From Arenibaculum pallidiluteum (GTDB lineage Bacteria; Pseudomonadota; Alphaproteobacteria; Azospirillales; Azospirillaceae): a DNA stretch of 64,000 nt. Shown piece after piece: positions 54,495 to 63,913 of the stretch. The stretch's first letter is position 1, and every line of letters starts with the position of its first letter. The notes under the pieces were generated by a model that was not told where the DNA came from, did not search any database, and saw only the letters and a list, made by a program, of their open reading frames with translations. The stretch covers positions 533,217 to 597,216 of the forward strand of contig NZ_JAFIQU010000003.1 of NCBI RefSeq assembly GCF_017355985.1, written 5' to 3'. A program made the translations under genes and the position numbers.

Positions 54495-55282
54495 TGCTGG
54501 TGGATAGCCACTGCCACCTGGACTTCCCGGACTTCGCCGAGGAGCGTGACGAGGTCGTCGCCCGTGCCGAGCGGGCAGGGGTCGGGCGGATGGTCACGAT
54601 CTCCACCCATCTCTCCCGGTTCGATCGGATTCGGGCCATCGCCGAGGCCTACCCCTCGGTCTACTGCTCCGTCGGCGTGCATCCGCACAACGCGGGCGAG
54701 GAACTGGCCGAGGTCTCCGTCGATCGGCTGGTCGATCTCGCCCGCCACCCCAAGGTGGTCGGAATCGGCGAGAGCGGGCTCGACTACTACTACGACAAGA
54801 GCCCGCGGGACGCACAGGCGGCATCGTTCCGGCTGCATTGCCGCGCAGCGGCCGTGGCCGGCCTGCCGCTGATCGTGCACAGCCGCGACGCCGAAGAGGA
54901 TACGGCGGCGATCCTGGCCGAGGAAGGGGCGGGAAAGGGGCTGCGCGGGGTCATGCACTGCTTCAGCTCCGCCCGCTATCTCGCTGAAAAGGCGCTGGAA
55001 CTTGGCTTCTACATCTCCTTTTCCGGGATCCTGACCTTCAAGAACTCCGACGAGCTCAGGACCATCGCCCGGGACGTGCCGCTGGACCGTCTTTTGGTCG
55101 AGACCGACGCGCCCTATCTCGCACCGGTGCCCAAGCGCGGAAAGCGGAACGAGCCTTCCTTCGTCGCGCACACCGCGGCGGTGCTCGCCGAGGTCAAGGG
55201 CGTCGCGCCTGCCGAGCTGGCCCGCGTGACCACGGAGAACTTCCTGCGCCTCTTCGACCGGATGCCGCGGCCGGAGGCCTGA
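54494..55282 (+). CDS. TatD family metal-dependent hydrolase
   Basis: This 262-residue TIM-barrel nuclease has DSHCHLDFP at residues 4-12, VHPHNAG near 63, GESGLDYYY near 94, VHSRDAEEDT near 129 and LLVETDAPYLAPVP near 200, all the TatD metal-ligand blocks. It probably acts as a 3'-5' DNA exonuclease or D-aminoacyl-tRNA deacylase-like hydrolase, as reported for relatives. It is coupled to metG by TGATG and followed within 3 bases by the MBL gene. Confidence 0.93.
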   Translation: MLVDSHCHLDFPDFAEERDEVVARAERAGVGRMVTISTHLSRFDRIRAIAEAYPSVYCSVGVHPHNAGEELAEVSVDRLVDLARHPKVVGIGESGLDYYYDKSPRDAQAASFRLHCRAAAVAGLPLIVHSRDAEEDTAAILAEEGAGKGLRGVMHCFSSARYLAEKALELGFYISFSGILTFKNSDELRTIARDVPLDRLLVETDAPYLAPVPKRGKRNEPSFVAHTAAVLAEVKGVAPAELARVTTENFLRLFDRMPRPEA

Positions 55283-55284
55283 TC

Positions 55285-56058
55285 ATGCAGGTCACGGTTC
55301 TCGGCTGCGGCAGCTCCGGCGGCGTGCCGCTAGTCGGCGGCGACTGGGGCGCCTGCGACCCGTCGGAGCCGCGGAACCGGCGGATGCGTCCCTCCATCCT
55401 GATCGAGGAGAACGGTTTCGCCGTCCTGGTGGACACGGGCCCGGACCTGCGCGAGCAGCTTCTGCGGGCCGGTGTGGGCCGGCTCGACGCGGTGCTCTAC
55501 ACGCATTGGCACGCGGACCACACCCACGGCATCGATGATCTCCGCAATATCTGCGTCCGCATGGGCCGCGCCATCGACGTCTATGGCGACGCCGAGACCA
55601 TGGAATCGCTCGGGCAGCGGTTTTCCTATGCGTTCCGGCCGCTCGATGCGGGGCAGGGAATTTATCGCCCCGCTCTGGTTCCGCATGTGATCGAACGGCC
55701 CTTCGAGCTGGGCCCCCTGAACGTCGTGCCATTCGTGCAGGACCACGGCTGGGCGCGCTCGCTGGGATTCCGCATTGGGCGCTTCGCCTATTCCACCGAC
55801 GTGGTGCGCCTCGACGAGGCCGCCTTCGCCGCGCTCGAAGGCATCGACACCTGGATCGTCGACTGCGTGCGTATCGCGCCGCCACACCCCGTCCATGCCC
55901 ATCTCCCGGTGACACTGTCCTGGATCGAGAGGGTACGGCCCCGCCGGGCCTATCTGACGCATATGAACCAGGCCATGGATTACCGGGCCGTCCTCGCGCA
56001 GCTCCCGCCCGGCGTGGAACCGGCCCATGACGGGCTGGTGCTCGACATCCCGCTTTAG
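55285..56058 (+). CDS. MBL-fold metal hydrolase, PhnP-like
   Basis: This 257-residue beta-lactamase-fold protein has THWHADHTHG with ligands H74, H76, D78 and H79. The N-terminal LGCGSSGGVPLVGGDWGACD and later YSTDVVRLDEAAF are typical of the PhnP group of phosphodiesterases. No phosphonate genes are nearby, so a general cyclic or diester phosphate substrate is more likely. It closes the conserved run begun by rlpA. Confidence 0.9.
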   Translation: MQVTVLGCGSSGGVPLVGGDWGACDPSEPRNRRMRPSILIEENGFAVLVDTGPDLREQLLRAGVGRLDAVLYTHWHADHTHGIDDLRNICVRMGRAIDVYGDAETMESLGQRFSYAFRPLDAGQGIYRPALVPHVIERPFELGPLNVVPFVQDHGWARSLGFRIGRFAYSTDVVRLDEAAFAALEGIDTWIVDCVRIAPPHPVHAHLPVTLSWIERVRPRRAYLTHMNQAMDYRAVLAQLPPGVEPAHDGLVLDIPL

Positions 56059-56085
56059 ATCTCTGGCGCAGGCAGGCGGACATGC

Positions 56086-56470
56086 GTGGCCAGCGTCCGC
56101 GCAGCGGCGCGGTATGAGCGCTGGGGCGGGCTGATCCTGGAGGGCGCGCCGCCGATTTGGTCGCGGGCGTTCTGGCGCTGCTGCTGCCGGTGGGCGTTGT
56201 TCTCGCCTTCGCCGATCTGGTCTCGGCCTGGGCCATCGTCAGTGGCGCGCTGATGCTCGCGGCGGCGTTCCGGCTGCGCCGGGCCCACGCCAAATGGCTG
56301 CTCGGCCTGGGCGGCGTCCTGTCTCTGGCCTGAGGCGTTCTCCTGTTCCTCGCGCCCCCGCCAGGTGTCCCGGTGATGACCTTGTGGCTGGGCGCCTACG
56401 CCATCGCCTTCGGAATCTACCTGCTGGTCCTTGCGTTCCGCCTGCGCGGGCGCCGGCAGGACGGCACGGG
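56086..56470 (+). pseudogene. Decayed HdeD-like (DUF308) membrane protein gene
   Basis: Conceptual translation restores much of an HdeD-type protein: RYERWGGLILEG, then VAGVLALLLPVGVV, SAWAIVSGALMLAAAFRLRR, LLGLGGVLSLA, an in-frame TGA at 56331, and after it GVLLFLAPPPGVP and LGAYAIAFGIYLLVLAFRLRG. The first block and the rest are in different frames, with one base missing between 56143 and 56148. The usual N-terminal spans appear absent. Family likeness on both sides of both lesions shows a true remnant. HdeD proteins are inner-membrane acid-resistance proteins. The end position is approximate. Confidence 0.8.
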
Positions 56471-56619
56471 CATCACGCGGCGTCGGCACAGGCCTGAGCG
56501 ACCGCCGCATGCCCCGATGCCCCGCTTGTCCGCGGCGCCGGAACGTGGATCAATGCGGCAGGGCGCCCGGCACTGCGGCATGATGGACAGGTCCGGGCTG
56601 CACCGATCGGGATTCCGCC

Positions 56620-57603
56620 ATGAGAGCCATGGTGCTTCGCCGGACCGGCGCGCCGCTGGAGGCCGCCGACCTTCCCGACCCGCGCCCGGGGCCGGGCCAG
56701 GTCCTGCTGCGCGTTCTCGCCTGCGCCGTCTGCCGCACGGACCTGCACGTCGTCGACGGAGAACTTCCGGATCCGAAGCTGCCGCTGATCCCTGGCCACG
56801 AGATCGTGGGCCGGGTCGTCGACGTGGCACCGGACGTCGCGCGCTTCGCACCGGGAGATCGGGTGGGCGTCCCATGGCTGGGCTGGACCTGCGGCGATTG
56901 CGCCTTTTGCCGCGCAGGGCGGGAGAATCTCTGCGCCGAGGCGCGGTTCACGGGCTACCAGATCGACGGCGGCTATGCCGAGATGGCAACGGCCGACGCA
57001 CGCTATTGCTTTCCCGTCGATGCCGCTTATTCCGACGCCGAGGCGGCGCCGCTTCTCTGCGCGGGCCTGATCGGGTACCGCGCCTTCCGTTTCGCCGGGG
57101 CGGCGCGACGCCTCGGCCTCTACGGATTCGGGGCGGCGGCCCACATCCTGGCCCAGGTGGCCGGCCATCTCGGGCGCGAGGTCTACGCGTTCACACGCCC
57201 TGACGACGTCGAGGGCCAGGATTTCGCGCGCGGCCTCGGCGCCCGCTGGGCCGGACCGTCCGATGCCCCACCGCCGGAGCCGCTCGATGCCGCGCTGATC
57301 TTCGCGCCGGATGGCCGGCTCCTGCCGGCGGCCCTGGCGGCGACGGAGCGCGGGGGGACGGTGGTCTGCGCAGGCATCCACATGAGCGACATCCCATCCT
57401 TCCCGTACCGGCTGCTGTGGGAGGAGCGAAGCGTGCGCTCGGTTGCGAACCTGACGCGGCGCGATGCCGAGGAATTCCTGGCACTCGCACCGCGGGTGCC
57501 CGTACGGACGCATGTGGAGATCTTCCACCTGGACGAGGCGAACACCGCCCTGGACCGGCTGCGCTCCGGGCGCATCACCGGCGCCGCGGTCCTGGTTCCC
57601 TGA
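56620..57603 (+). CDS. Zinc-dependent alcohol dehydrogenase
   Basis: This 327-residue medium-chain dehydrogenase has catalytic zinc ligands C38 (ACAVCRTDLHVV) and H60-E61 (IPGHEIVG). The structural zinc knuckle uses C91, C94, C97 and C105 in WTCGDCAFCRAGRENLC. The nucleotide loop is GLYGFGAAAHILAQVA near residue 166, which fits the AdhP-like group. The alcohol or aldehyde substrate is unknown. It is followed after 13 bases by the APH-kinase fusion gene and probably co-transcribed. Confidence 0.92.
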   Translation: MRAMVLRRTGAPLEAADLPDPRPGPGQVLLRVLACAVCRTDLHVVDGELPDPKLPLIPGHEIVGRVVDVAPDVARFAPGDRVGVPWLGWTCGDCAFCRAGRENLCAEARFTGYQIDGGYAEMATADARYCFPVDAAYSDAEAAPLLCAGLIGYRAFRFAGAARRLGLYGFGAAAHILAQVAGHLGREVYAFTRPDDVEGQDFARGLGARWAGPSDAPPPEPLDAALIFAPDGRLLPAALAATERGGTVVCAGIHMSDIPSFPYRLLWEERSVRSVANLTRRDAEEFLALAPRVPVRTHVEIFHLDEANTALDRLRSGRITGAAVLVP

Positions 57604-57616
57604 GGCGGGCACGGCG

Positions 57617-59227
57617 ATGCAGGACAGCGACGATTCGGCCTCAACCAGGCAGGACGAGGTGCTGGACTTCCTGGCGCGGCCGCAGACCCATGGCATCGCG
57701 GGGCCGGTCGGCCGGATCGACACGCTGATCTCGGTCGTCTTCCTGGCGGGGGAACGCGCCTACAAGCTCAAGCGCGCGGTGCGGCTGCCCTATCTCGATT
57801 TCTCCACGGTGGAGCTTCGCTGGGCCGCCTGCCTCGAGGAGGTCCGGCTGAATGCGCGCACGGCGCCCACGGTGTATCTCGGCGTTGTACCGGTGGTCCG
57901 GCGGCCGGGCGGTGGCCTGGCGCTCGGCGGCGAGGGCGAGGCCTTGGACTGGCTGGTTCAGATGCGGCGCTTCGACCAGGATGCGCTCCTCGATGCCGTT
58001 GCGGGCCGCGGCGAGCTCGATCCCCGGCTTGCCCGGCGCCTTGCCGACGGCATCGCCGGCTTCCACGAGGCGCAGCCGCCGGTCGCAGGGTACGGGGGCA
58101 TCCGAGGCATGTGCGCCCTGCTGGACCTGAACGAGGCGCGGCTTGCGGCGACGGGGGACGGCATCCTCGACCCGGAGACGGTTCGCGCCGTGAACGCCGA
58201 GAGCCGTGCACGCCTCACCGCGCTTTCCGAGACCGTGGAGCGCCGCCGGCAGGAGGGCAGGGTGCGCCGCCTGCACGGCGACCTGCACCTGCGGAACATC
58301 GTCCTGATCGACGGCGAGCCGACCCTGTTCGATGCGATCGAGTTCAACCCCGAGATCGCCTGTTGCGACGTGCTCTACGATCTTGCCTTTCTGCTGATGG
58401 ATCTCGTGCATCGCGGGCTCGGGGGGACTGCCTGCGCCATCATGAACCGGTATCTCGACATGACCGGCGACGAGGACGCGCATCTGCTGCCGTTCTACAT
58501 GTCGGTCCGCGCCGCGATCCGGGCGCATGTGACCGCGGGCGCGGCCGGCGTTGCCGCGCCTGCCGACCGCACGCAGCGTGTAGCGGAGGCGTCGGCCTAT
58601 TTGTCCCTGGCCCTCGATCTGCTGCGTCCGCAGCAACCGGTGGTGCTCGCCATCGGAGGGTTCAGCGGTACCGGCAAGAGCACCCTTGCCGCACGGCTGG
58701 CGCCACGTTTTGCGCCTGGGCCGGGCGCGCGGGTCCTGCGGACCGACGTCCTGCGCAAGCGTATGGCCGGTGTCGCGCCGGAGACCCGCCTGCCCGAGGC
58801 GCTCTACCATGCCGATCGGTCCGAGGCCGTCTATGCCGAAGCCGTCCGCCTGGCCTGCGCGGCCGCGGCGCAGGGGCATCCTGTGATCGTCGACGGCGTG
58901 TTCGCGACGGCGGCGCAGAGGGACGCGATCGAAGAGGCGGCCCACGCAGCCAGCCTTGCCTTCGCGGGCCTGTGGCTGGACGGCGACGGGGCCGTGCTCA
59001 AGGCCCGCATCGCCGCGCGCAGCTCCGACGCCTCGGATGCGGACGCCGCGGTGCTCGACCGCCAGCTCGGCCTGGAGCCGGGCCCGGTGCGCTGGGAACG
59101 CATCGCGGCATACGGTCCTCCTCAGGCCGTCGCCGCTGCCGCGCAGCGGCATCTCGCGGCCCTCGGCTTGCACCTGCGGGACGAGGCCGACGATGACGCC
59201 GCGATGGAGAGGAGCCGCAGCCGGTAG
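57617..59227 (+). CDS. Bifunctional aminoglycoside-phosphotransferase-like/P-loop kinase fusion
   Basis: This 536-residue protein has two kinase modules. The N-terminal half is APH/choline-kinase-like, with LHGDLHLRNIVL near residue 219 (catalytic Asp) and DAIEFNPEIACCDVLYDLAF (metal Asp). The C-terminal third is a small P-loop kinase with Walker A GGFSGTGKSTLAARLA near residue 348, related to gluconate/shikimate-kinase-like AAA_33 domains. This architecture is widespread in proteobacteria but its substrate is unknown. Despite the APH domain it should not be taken as a resistance gene. Confidence 0.88.
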   Translation: MQDSDDSASTRQDEVLDFLARPQTHGIAGPVGRIDTLISVVFLAGERAYKLKRAVRLPYLDFSTVELRWAACLEEVRLNARTAPTVYLGVVPVVRRPGGGLALGGEGEALDWLVQMRRFDQDALLDAVAGRGELDPRLARRLADGIAGFHEAQPPVAGYGGIRGMCALLDLNEARLAATGDGILDPETVRAVNAESRARLTALSETVERRRQEGRVRRLHGDLHLRNIVLIDGEPTLFDAIEFNPEIACCDVLYDLAFLLMDLVHRGLGGTACAIMNRYLDMTGDEDAHLLPFYMSVRAAIRAHVTAGAAGVAAPADRTQRVAEASAYLSLALDLLRPQQPVVLAIGGFSGTGKSTLAARLAPRFAPGPGARVLRTDVLRKRMAGVAPETRLPEALYHADRSEAVYAEAVRLACAAAAQGHPVIVDGVFATAAQRDAIEEAAHAASLAFAGLWLDGDGAVLKARIAARSSDASDADAAVLDRQLGLEPGPVRWERIAAYGPPQAVAAAAQRHLAALGLHLRDEADDDAAMERSRSR

Positions 59228-59272
59228 CAGCGCCGCATCGGGTGGCGCGGCCTCCCGCATTTCCGGTTTGGA

Positions 59273-62200
59273 TCAGGGCTGGGCTGCCGCGCGTCCGGAC
59301 TTGGCGAACCGCTCGGCCTCCAGGCTCCTGATGCGCTCCGCAGGGCTTGCCGCGGTGCTGCCCTGTTCGGCAGTGCGCTTGTCATCTGCCCCGCGGTCGA
59401 GCTGCGGGTCCTCCTCGTCCTTCCTGCCGACAAGCGGGCCGAGAATGCGGGCGAGCAGCCGCGAGAGATCGTCGAGGATCAGGAAGACGGAGGGAACGAC
59501 GACGAGACTCAGTGCCGTCGACGTGATGATGCCGCCGATGACCGCGATTGCCATCGGCGCGCGGAAGGAACCGCCCTCACCGGCACCGAGGGCGGAAGGC
59601 AGCATGCCCGCGGACATGGCGATCGAGGTCATGACGATCGGACGGGTCCTCTTGCGCCCGGCCTCGATTATCGCAGCCGTGCGGTCCATGCCCTGGCGCA
59701 TCATCTCGATGCCGAAGTCGACGAGTAGGATGGCGTTCTTGCTGACGACGCCCATCAACATGAGGATCCCGATCAGCACCGGCATCGAGAGCGCGTTCTG
59801 GGTCAGGATGAGGCCTGCCGCGACGCCGCCGATGGCGAGCGGCAGCGAGAGCAGGATGGTGAAGGGCTGTATCACGTCCTTGAAGAGCAGGATCAGGATG
59901 ACCAGCACCATCATCAGGCCCAGGATCATGGCGTTGCCGAAGCTCTGCTGCAATTCCACCTGCATCTCGACGTCGCCGCTTTCCATGAATGCAACGGTCG
60001 CAGGCAGGTCCACTCCCGCCGCAATCTCCGTGAAGCGGTCGGACGCGGTGTCGAGCGCGACGCCGGCCGGCAGGTCCGCTCCGAGCGCGACGACGCGGTG
60101 ACGGTCGTAGCGCCTTATCGAGCTCGGCCCTTCCGAATAGTCGATGTCGGCGACGCTCGACAGTGGGACCATCGCCCCCGACGCTGTCTGGACCTTCAAG
60201 TTGCGGATCGCGGCGATATTGGTGCGGAAGTCGCGCTGGAGCTGGACGCGGATCGGTATTAGCCGCCCGTCGAGCGCGATCTTCGTGAGCTGCGTGTCGT
60301 TCTCGCCGATGGTGGCGACGCGGACGACCTCGGCGATCTGCTCCGCCATGACGCCAAGGCGGGACATCTGGTCGTAGCGGGGCCGGACCTGCAGTTCCGG
60401 GCGCGGCAGGGCACCATCCGCGCCGAAGTTCGCGATCAGCGGATCGCCGCGCATCCCGGCCGCGAGCGCCGCGACGGCCCTGTCTAGATCCGCCTCGTTG
60501 TCGGACAGCAGGTTGAAGGACAGGTCGCGCTCGCCCTCCTCGTTCACCTTGAAGATGCGGGCGTCGGGGATCGAACGCAGCCGCTCGAGGACTTCCGCCT
60601 CGATCTCGGACTGCGGCCTGGTGCGGGCGGGCGGCCGCAGTTTCGGCAAATACTGTCCGATCAGCGGGAATTGGCCGAATACGTCGTTCAGGACCTTGCC
60701 GCTGAGCGAATGGTCGCGCTTTTCGAGAAGCACGGTGATGCCCGCGCGGCGCAGTGCGAGTTCGCCGTCCGGCGACGTGCCGCCGAGCACGAGGATGTTC
60801 TCGATCCCGTCGACATCCCTGATCCGGTCATAGATCGCCGTCGCTGACCGTTCGGTATCCGCGAGCATCGCGCCCGGTGGCAATTCGACCGACAGGCTGA
60901 AGCGCGACTCGTCCTCCGGCGGCATGAAGCTGCCTGGAATGCCGGCGAGGAAGTAGGTCGAGATGCCCAGGCAGCCGATGGCGACGAGAAGCGTCGTGTA
61001 CCGCCAACGGGTCGTCACGCCGATGAAGGCCACGTAGCGCCTCATGATGCGGCCGTCGCTGCGGTCGTCCCGGTCGTCGTCGGCATCCGCCGGACGCATC
61101 AGATAGGCCGCCATGACCGGCGTGATCAGCCGGGCAACCAGCAGGGAGACGAGGACCGAGATCGTGACGGTCAGGCCGAACTGGATGAAATACTGCCCCG
61201 CGATGCCCGGCATGAAGGAGACGGGCAGGAAGACCGCGATGATCGCGAAGGACGTGGCGATCACCGCGAGGCCGATCTCGTCCGCGGCGTCGATTGCGGC
61301 ACGGTAGGGCGACTTGCCCATCCGGATGTGCCGTTCGACGTTCTCGATCTCCACGATCGCGTCGTCGACAAGGATGCCCGTCGCAAGGGTCAAGGCCAGA
61401 AAGCTGACGATGTTGAGCGAGAAGCCGAGCAGGTCCATGACCCAGAAAGTCGGAATGACCGAGAGCGGCAGGGCGACCGCCCCGATCAGCGTCGATCGCC
61501 AGTTGCGCAGGAACACCATCACGATGACGACGGCGAGAACCGCGCCCTCGATCAGCGTGTCGAGCGCGGCCTGATAGCTGCCATAGGTCGCGAAGACCGC
61601 GTCGTCGACGATCTCGATGGCGACTTCCGGGTGCTTGGAGCGGATCTCATCAAGTGTCCTGGCGACCGTCCGCGCGGCGGTCACTTCGCTGGCGCCCTTG
61701 GCCCGATACACCGCGAAGGTGACGACAGGCTGCCCGTTGAAGCGGGAGAACGACTGCGGCTCCTCATAGATATCGGTCACGCGACCAAGTTCCGACAGCC
61801 GCGCGAAACGGCCGTTTGGCAGCGAGATCATCGCATTGGCGAGCTCTGCCACGTCACGGGTGTCGCCCAGTACGCGGATCGCCTGTTCGCTGCCGCCGAC
61901 CTCGCCTCGGCCGGAACCGAGATCGACGTTCATGCGCCGGAGCTGTGCGTTGACGTCCGCGGCCGTGATCCCGAATGCGTTCAGGCGATCGTCGTCGAGC
62001 TCTATCCGCACCTCGCGGTCGGAACCGCCGTAGCGCTCGACGCGGCCGATGTCGCGCTGTCCCTGGATGGCCCGGCTGATCGTGTCGTGGACGAACCACG
62101 AGAGCTCCTCGAGCGTCATGCCGGGCGAGGTGACTGCGAAGGTCTGGATCGGCTGACCTTCGACCTCGACCCTCGACACGATCGGGGCGTCGATCGCGCC

Positions 62201-62560
62201 TGGAAGATCGTCGCGGATCCGGTCGACCGCATCCTTGACGTCCTGCAGCGCCTGCGCGATGGGCACCTCCAGGCGGAAGGTGACGACCATCGACGAGCTG
62301 CCGTCGGTAATCGTGGATGCGATGTGATGCACACCCGAGATGCCGGCGACCTCGTCCTCGATCAGCTTGGTGACCTGGGTCTCGAGCTCGGCAGGCGTGG
62401 CGCCGCCCTGCGTGACGTCGATCGAGACGATCGGCACGTCGATGTTCGGAAACTCCGTGATCGGCAAGGAGTTGAAGGACTGCCAGCCGAGCACCACGAG
62501 CACGACGAACGCGAGGATTGGAGCGACCGGATTGCGGATGGACCAGGCGGAGAAGTTCAT
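59273..62560 (-). CDS. RND efflux pump permease (AcrB/HAE1-like)
   Basis: This 1095-residue inner-membrane transporter has 12 spans and two large periplasmic loops. It starts MNFSAWSIRNPVAPILAF. The proton-relay acid pair is seen in GILVDDAIVEIENVERHI near residue 400, and the second-half repeat shows GVVSKNAILLVDFGIEMMRQG. It expels drugs or other amphiphiles using the proton gradient. ATG 62560 gives the family N-terminus. It follows the adaptor gene by 14 bases. The C-terminal 60 residues are polar and extended. Confidence 0.94.
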   Translation of the reverse strand: MNFSAWSIRNPVAPILAFVVLVVLGWQSFNSLPITEFPNIDVPIVSIDVTQGGATPAELETQVTKLIEDEVAGISGVHHIASTITDGSSSMVVTFRLEVPIAQALQDVKDAVDRIRDDLPGAIDAPIVSRVEVEGQPIQTFAVTSPGMTLEELSWFVHDTISRAIQGQRDIGRVERYGGSDREVRIELDDDRLNAFGITAADVNAQLRRMNVDLGSGRGEVGGSEQAIRVLGDTRDVAELANAMISLPNGRFARLSELGRVTDIYEEPQSFSRFNGQPVVTFAVYRAKGASEVTAARTVARTLDEIRSKHPEVAIEIVDDAVFATYGSYQAALDTLIEGAVLAVVIVMVFLRNWRSTLIGAVALPLSVIPTFWVMDLLGFSLNIVSFLALTLATGILVDDAIVEIENVERHIRMGKSPYRAAIDAADEIGLAVIATSFAIIAVFLPVSFMPGIAGQYFIQFGLTVTISVLVSLLVARLITPVMAAYLMRPADADDDRDDRSDGRIMRRYVAFIGVTTRWRYTTLLVAIGCLGISTYFLAGIPGSFMPPEDESRFSLSVELPPGAMLADTERSATAIYDRIRDVDGIENILVLGGTSPDGELALRRAGITVLLEKRDHSLSGKVLNDVFGQFPLIGQYLPKLRPPARTRPQSEIEAEVLERLRSIPDARIFKVNEEGERDLSFNLLSDNEADLDRAVAALAAGMRGDPLIANFGADGALPRPELQVRPRYDQMSRLGVMAEQIAEVVRVATIGENDTQLTKIALDGRLIPIRVQLQRDFRTNIAAIRNLKVQTASGAMVPLSSVADIDYSEGPSSIRRYDRHRVVALGADLPAGVALDTASDRFTEIAAGVDLPATVAFMESGDVEMQVELQQSFGNAMILGLMMVLVILILLFKDVIQPFTILLSLPLAIGGVAAGLILTQNALSMPVLIGILMLMGVVSKNAILLVDFGIEMMRQGMDRTAAIIEAGRKRTRPIVMTSIAMSAGMLPSALGAGEGGSFRAPMAIAVIGGIITSTALSLVVVPSVFLILDDLSRLLARILGPLVGRKDEEDPQLDRGADDKRTAEQGSTAASPAERIRSLEAERFAKSGRAAAQP

Positions 62561-62574
62561 GGTCTCGATTCCGG

Positions 62575-63759
62575 TCAGTTGGGCGTCGGCTGCGCAGGCT
62601 TGACCGGGGCGATCCGATCCCCGTCGCGGACGAAGGCGCCGGCCTTTGCCACCACCTGCCCGCCTGCCTCGATGCCAGAGAGGATCTCGACGAATTCCCC
62701 GTCCTGGATGCCCAACGTCACGGGCACGAGGCGCACGACGCCGTTCTCGACCTTGCGGACGGTCGATCTCCCGCCTGCCGACGTGACGGACGTCCAAGGC
62801 AGGAGGACCGCCTGCTTCCTTTCGGCGACGATGGTTGCGCTCGCATACATGCCGGGCCGGGCCTCGGCCGCGCGGGCCAGCGAGATATAGACGGTGCCGA
62901 GACGCGTTTGCGGGTCCACCGTCGGTGCGATCAGGCGGATCCTCCCCTGGAGGGTCGTGCTGCTTCCGGCGAGTTGGACCTCAGCGGGCTGGCCGACCTC
63001 GAGCCTGACGAGATCGGCCTCGGCGACATCGCCCTTCATCTCGACGGCGCCGTCGCGGATGATTGCGAAGAGCGGCTGACCACTTCCGCTGGCGATCGCG
63101 CCCACCCTGGCGTTCTTGGCCGAGATCACGCCGCTGACGGGCGCCTTGACGGAGGTGCGGGCGAGGCGCAGCTCGACATCGTCGAGCTGCGCTCGCGCCA
63201 GCCTGATATCAGCTCCTGCGATGCTCAGGGACTGCTCGGCCGAGCGGACGCGAGCGCGCGATGCGGTTGCAAGCGCATTCAGCCGGTCGACCTCGGCCTC
63301 CGAAACCGTCCTGTTGGCCAAGAGCCGTTCCGCGCGAGAAGCGACCCGCGTCGCCTCCTCCGAGTTCGCCCTGGCTTCGACAAGCTGCGCCTGCAACTGG
63401 GCAAGCGTCGCCTCGGCCTTCGCGAGACTGGCTTGGAGCTGGCTTTTCTCCAGAAGCAGCGCGTCGTCGTTGAGAACGACCAGCGTGCTGCCCTTCTCGA
63501 CGGGATCTCCGCGATCGACTTCCAGGCTGCGTATGGAGAGCCCCTCCACAAGCGGCGAAACGTAGATCTCCTCGACCGCCTCGATCGAGCCGGTCGCAAG
63601 AACGAGATCGCTGATCACGCCCTCGACGGCCTCGGCGACGACGACCGCGGGCAGCATCCGTCGAGCTTCCTGATCCGCAGACTGCGCTGCCAGGGCCCCG
63701 GAATCCGCGACGAGCGCGAAGGCCGCGCGGACACCGAAAACTAGTAATCTCCGAAGCAT
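62575..63759 (-). CDS. RND efflux pump periplasmic adaptor subunit
   Basis: This 394-residue membrane-fusion protein has a signal sequence without a lipobox cysteine (ending near ALAAQS), a lipoyl-type domain split by a long coiled hairpin (about residues 95-170, with LEKSQLQASLAKAEATLAQL), and beta-barrel and membrane-proximal domains. It bridges the permease to an outer-membrane duct, probably the TolC homologue at 40-42 kb. ATG 63759 gives the signal peptide; the frame runs on upstream without likeness. Confidence 0.92.
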   Translation of the reverse strand: MLRRLLVFGVRAAFALVADSGALAAQSADQEARRMLPAVVVAEAVEGVISDLVLATGSIEAVEEIYVSPLVEGLSIRSLEVDRGDPVEKGSTLVVLNDDALLLEKSQLQASLAKAEATLAQLQAQLVEARANSEEATRVASRAERLLANRTVSEAEVDRLNALATASRARVRSAEQSLSIAGADIRLARAQLDDVELRLARTSVKAPVSGVISAKNARVGAIASGSGQPLFAIIRDGAVEMKGDVAEADLVRLEVGQPAEVQLAGSSTTLQGRIRLIAPTVDPQTRLGTVYISLARAAEARPGMYASATIVAERKQAVLLPWTSVTSAGGRSTVRKVENGVVRLVPVTLGIQDGEFVEILSGIEAGGQVVAKAGAFVRDGDRIAPVKPAQPTPN

Positions 63760-63913
63760 CGCGGGATCGTCCTGACGGGAGAGTGTGATGGTTCCGCCCC
63801 ACCCGCGATCGTCCGGCCCGGCACGGGCGAGGACGGAAGCCGGGGTCGAGTGGGACGCGCGAGCCTGACCTGTCGCCACGCCGCAAGGGACCCTCCAAGG
63901 TCCCCGGGGCGCG

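Noticed and set aside
57617..59227. Aminoglycoside resistance gene
   Set aside because: The APH-like domain is part of a widespread two-kinase fusion of unknown metabolic role; there is no resistance island or mobile element around it.
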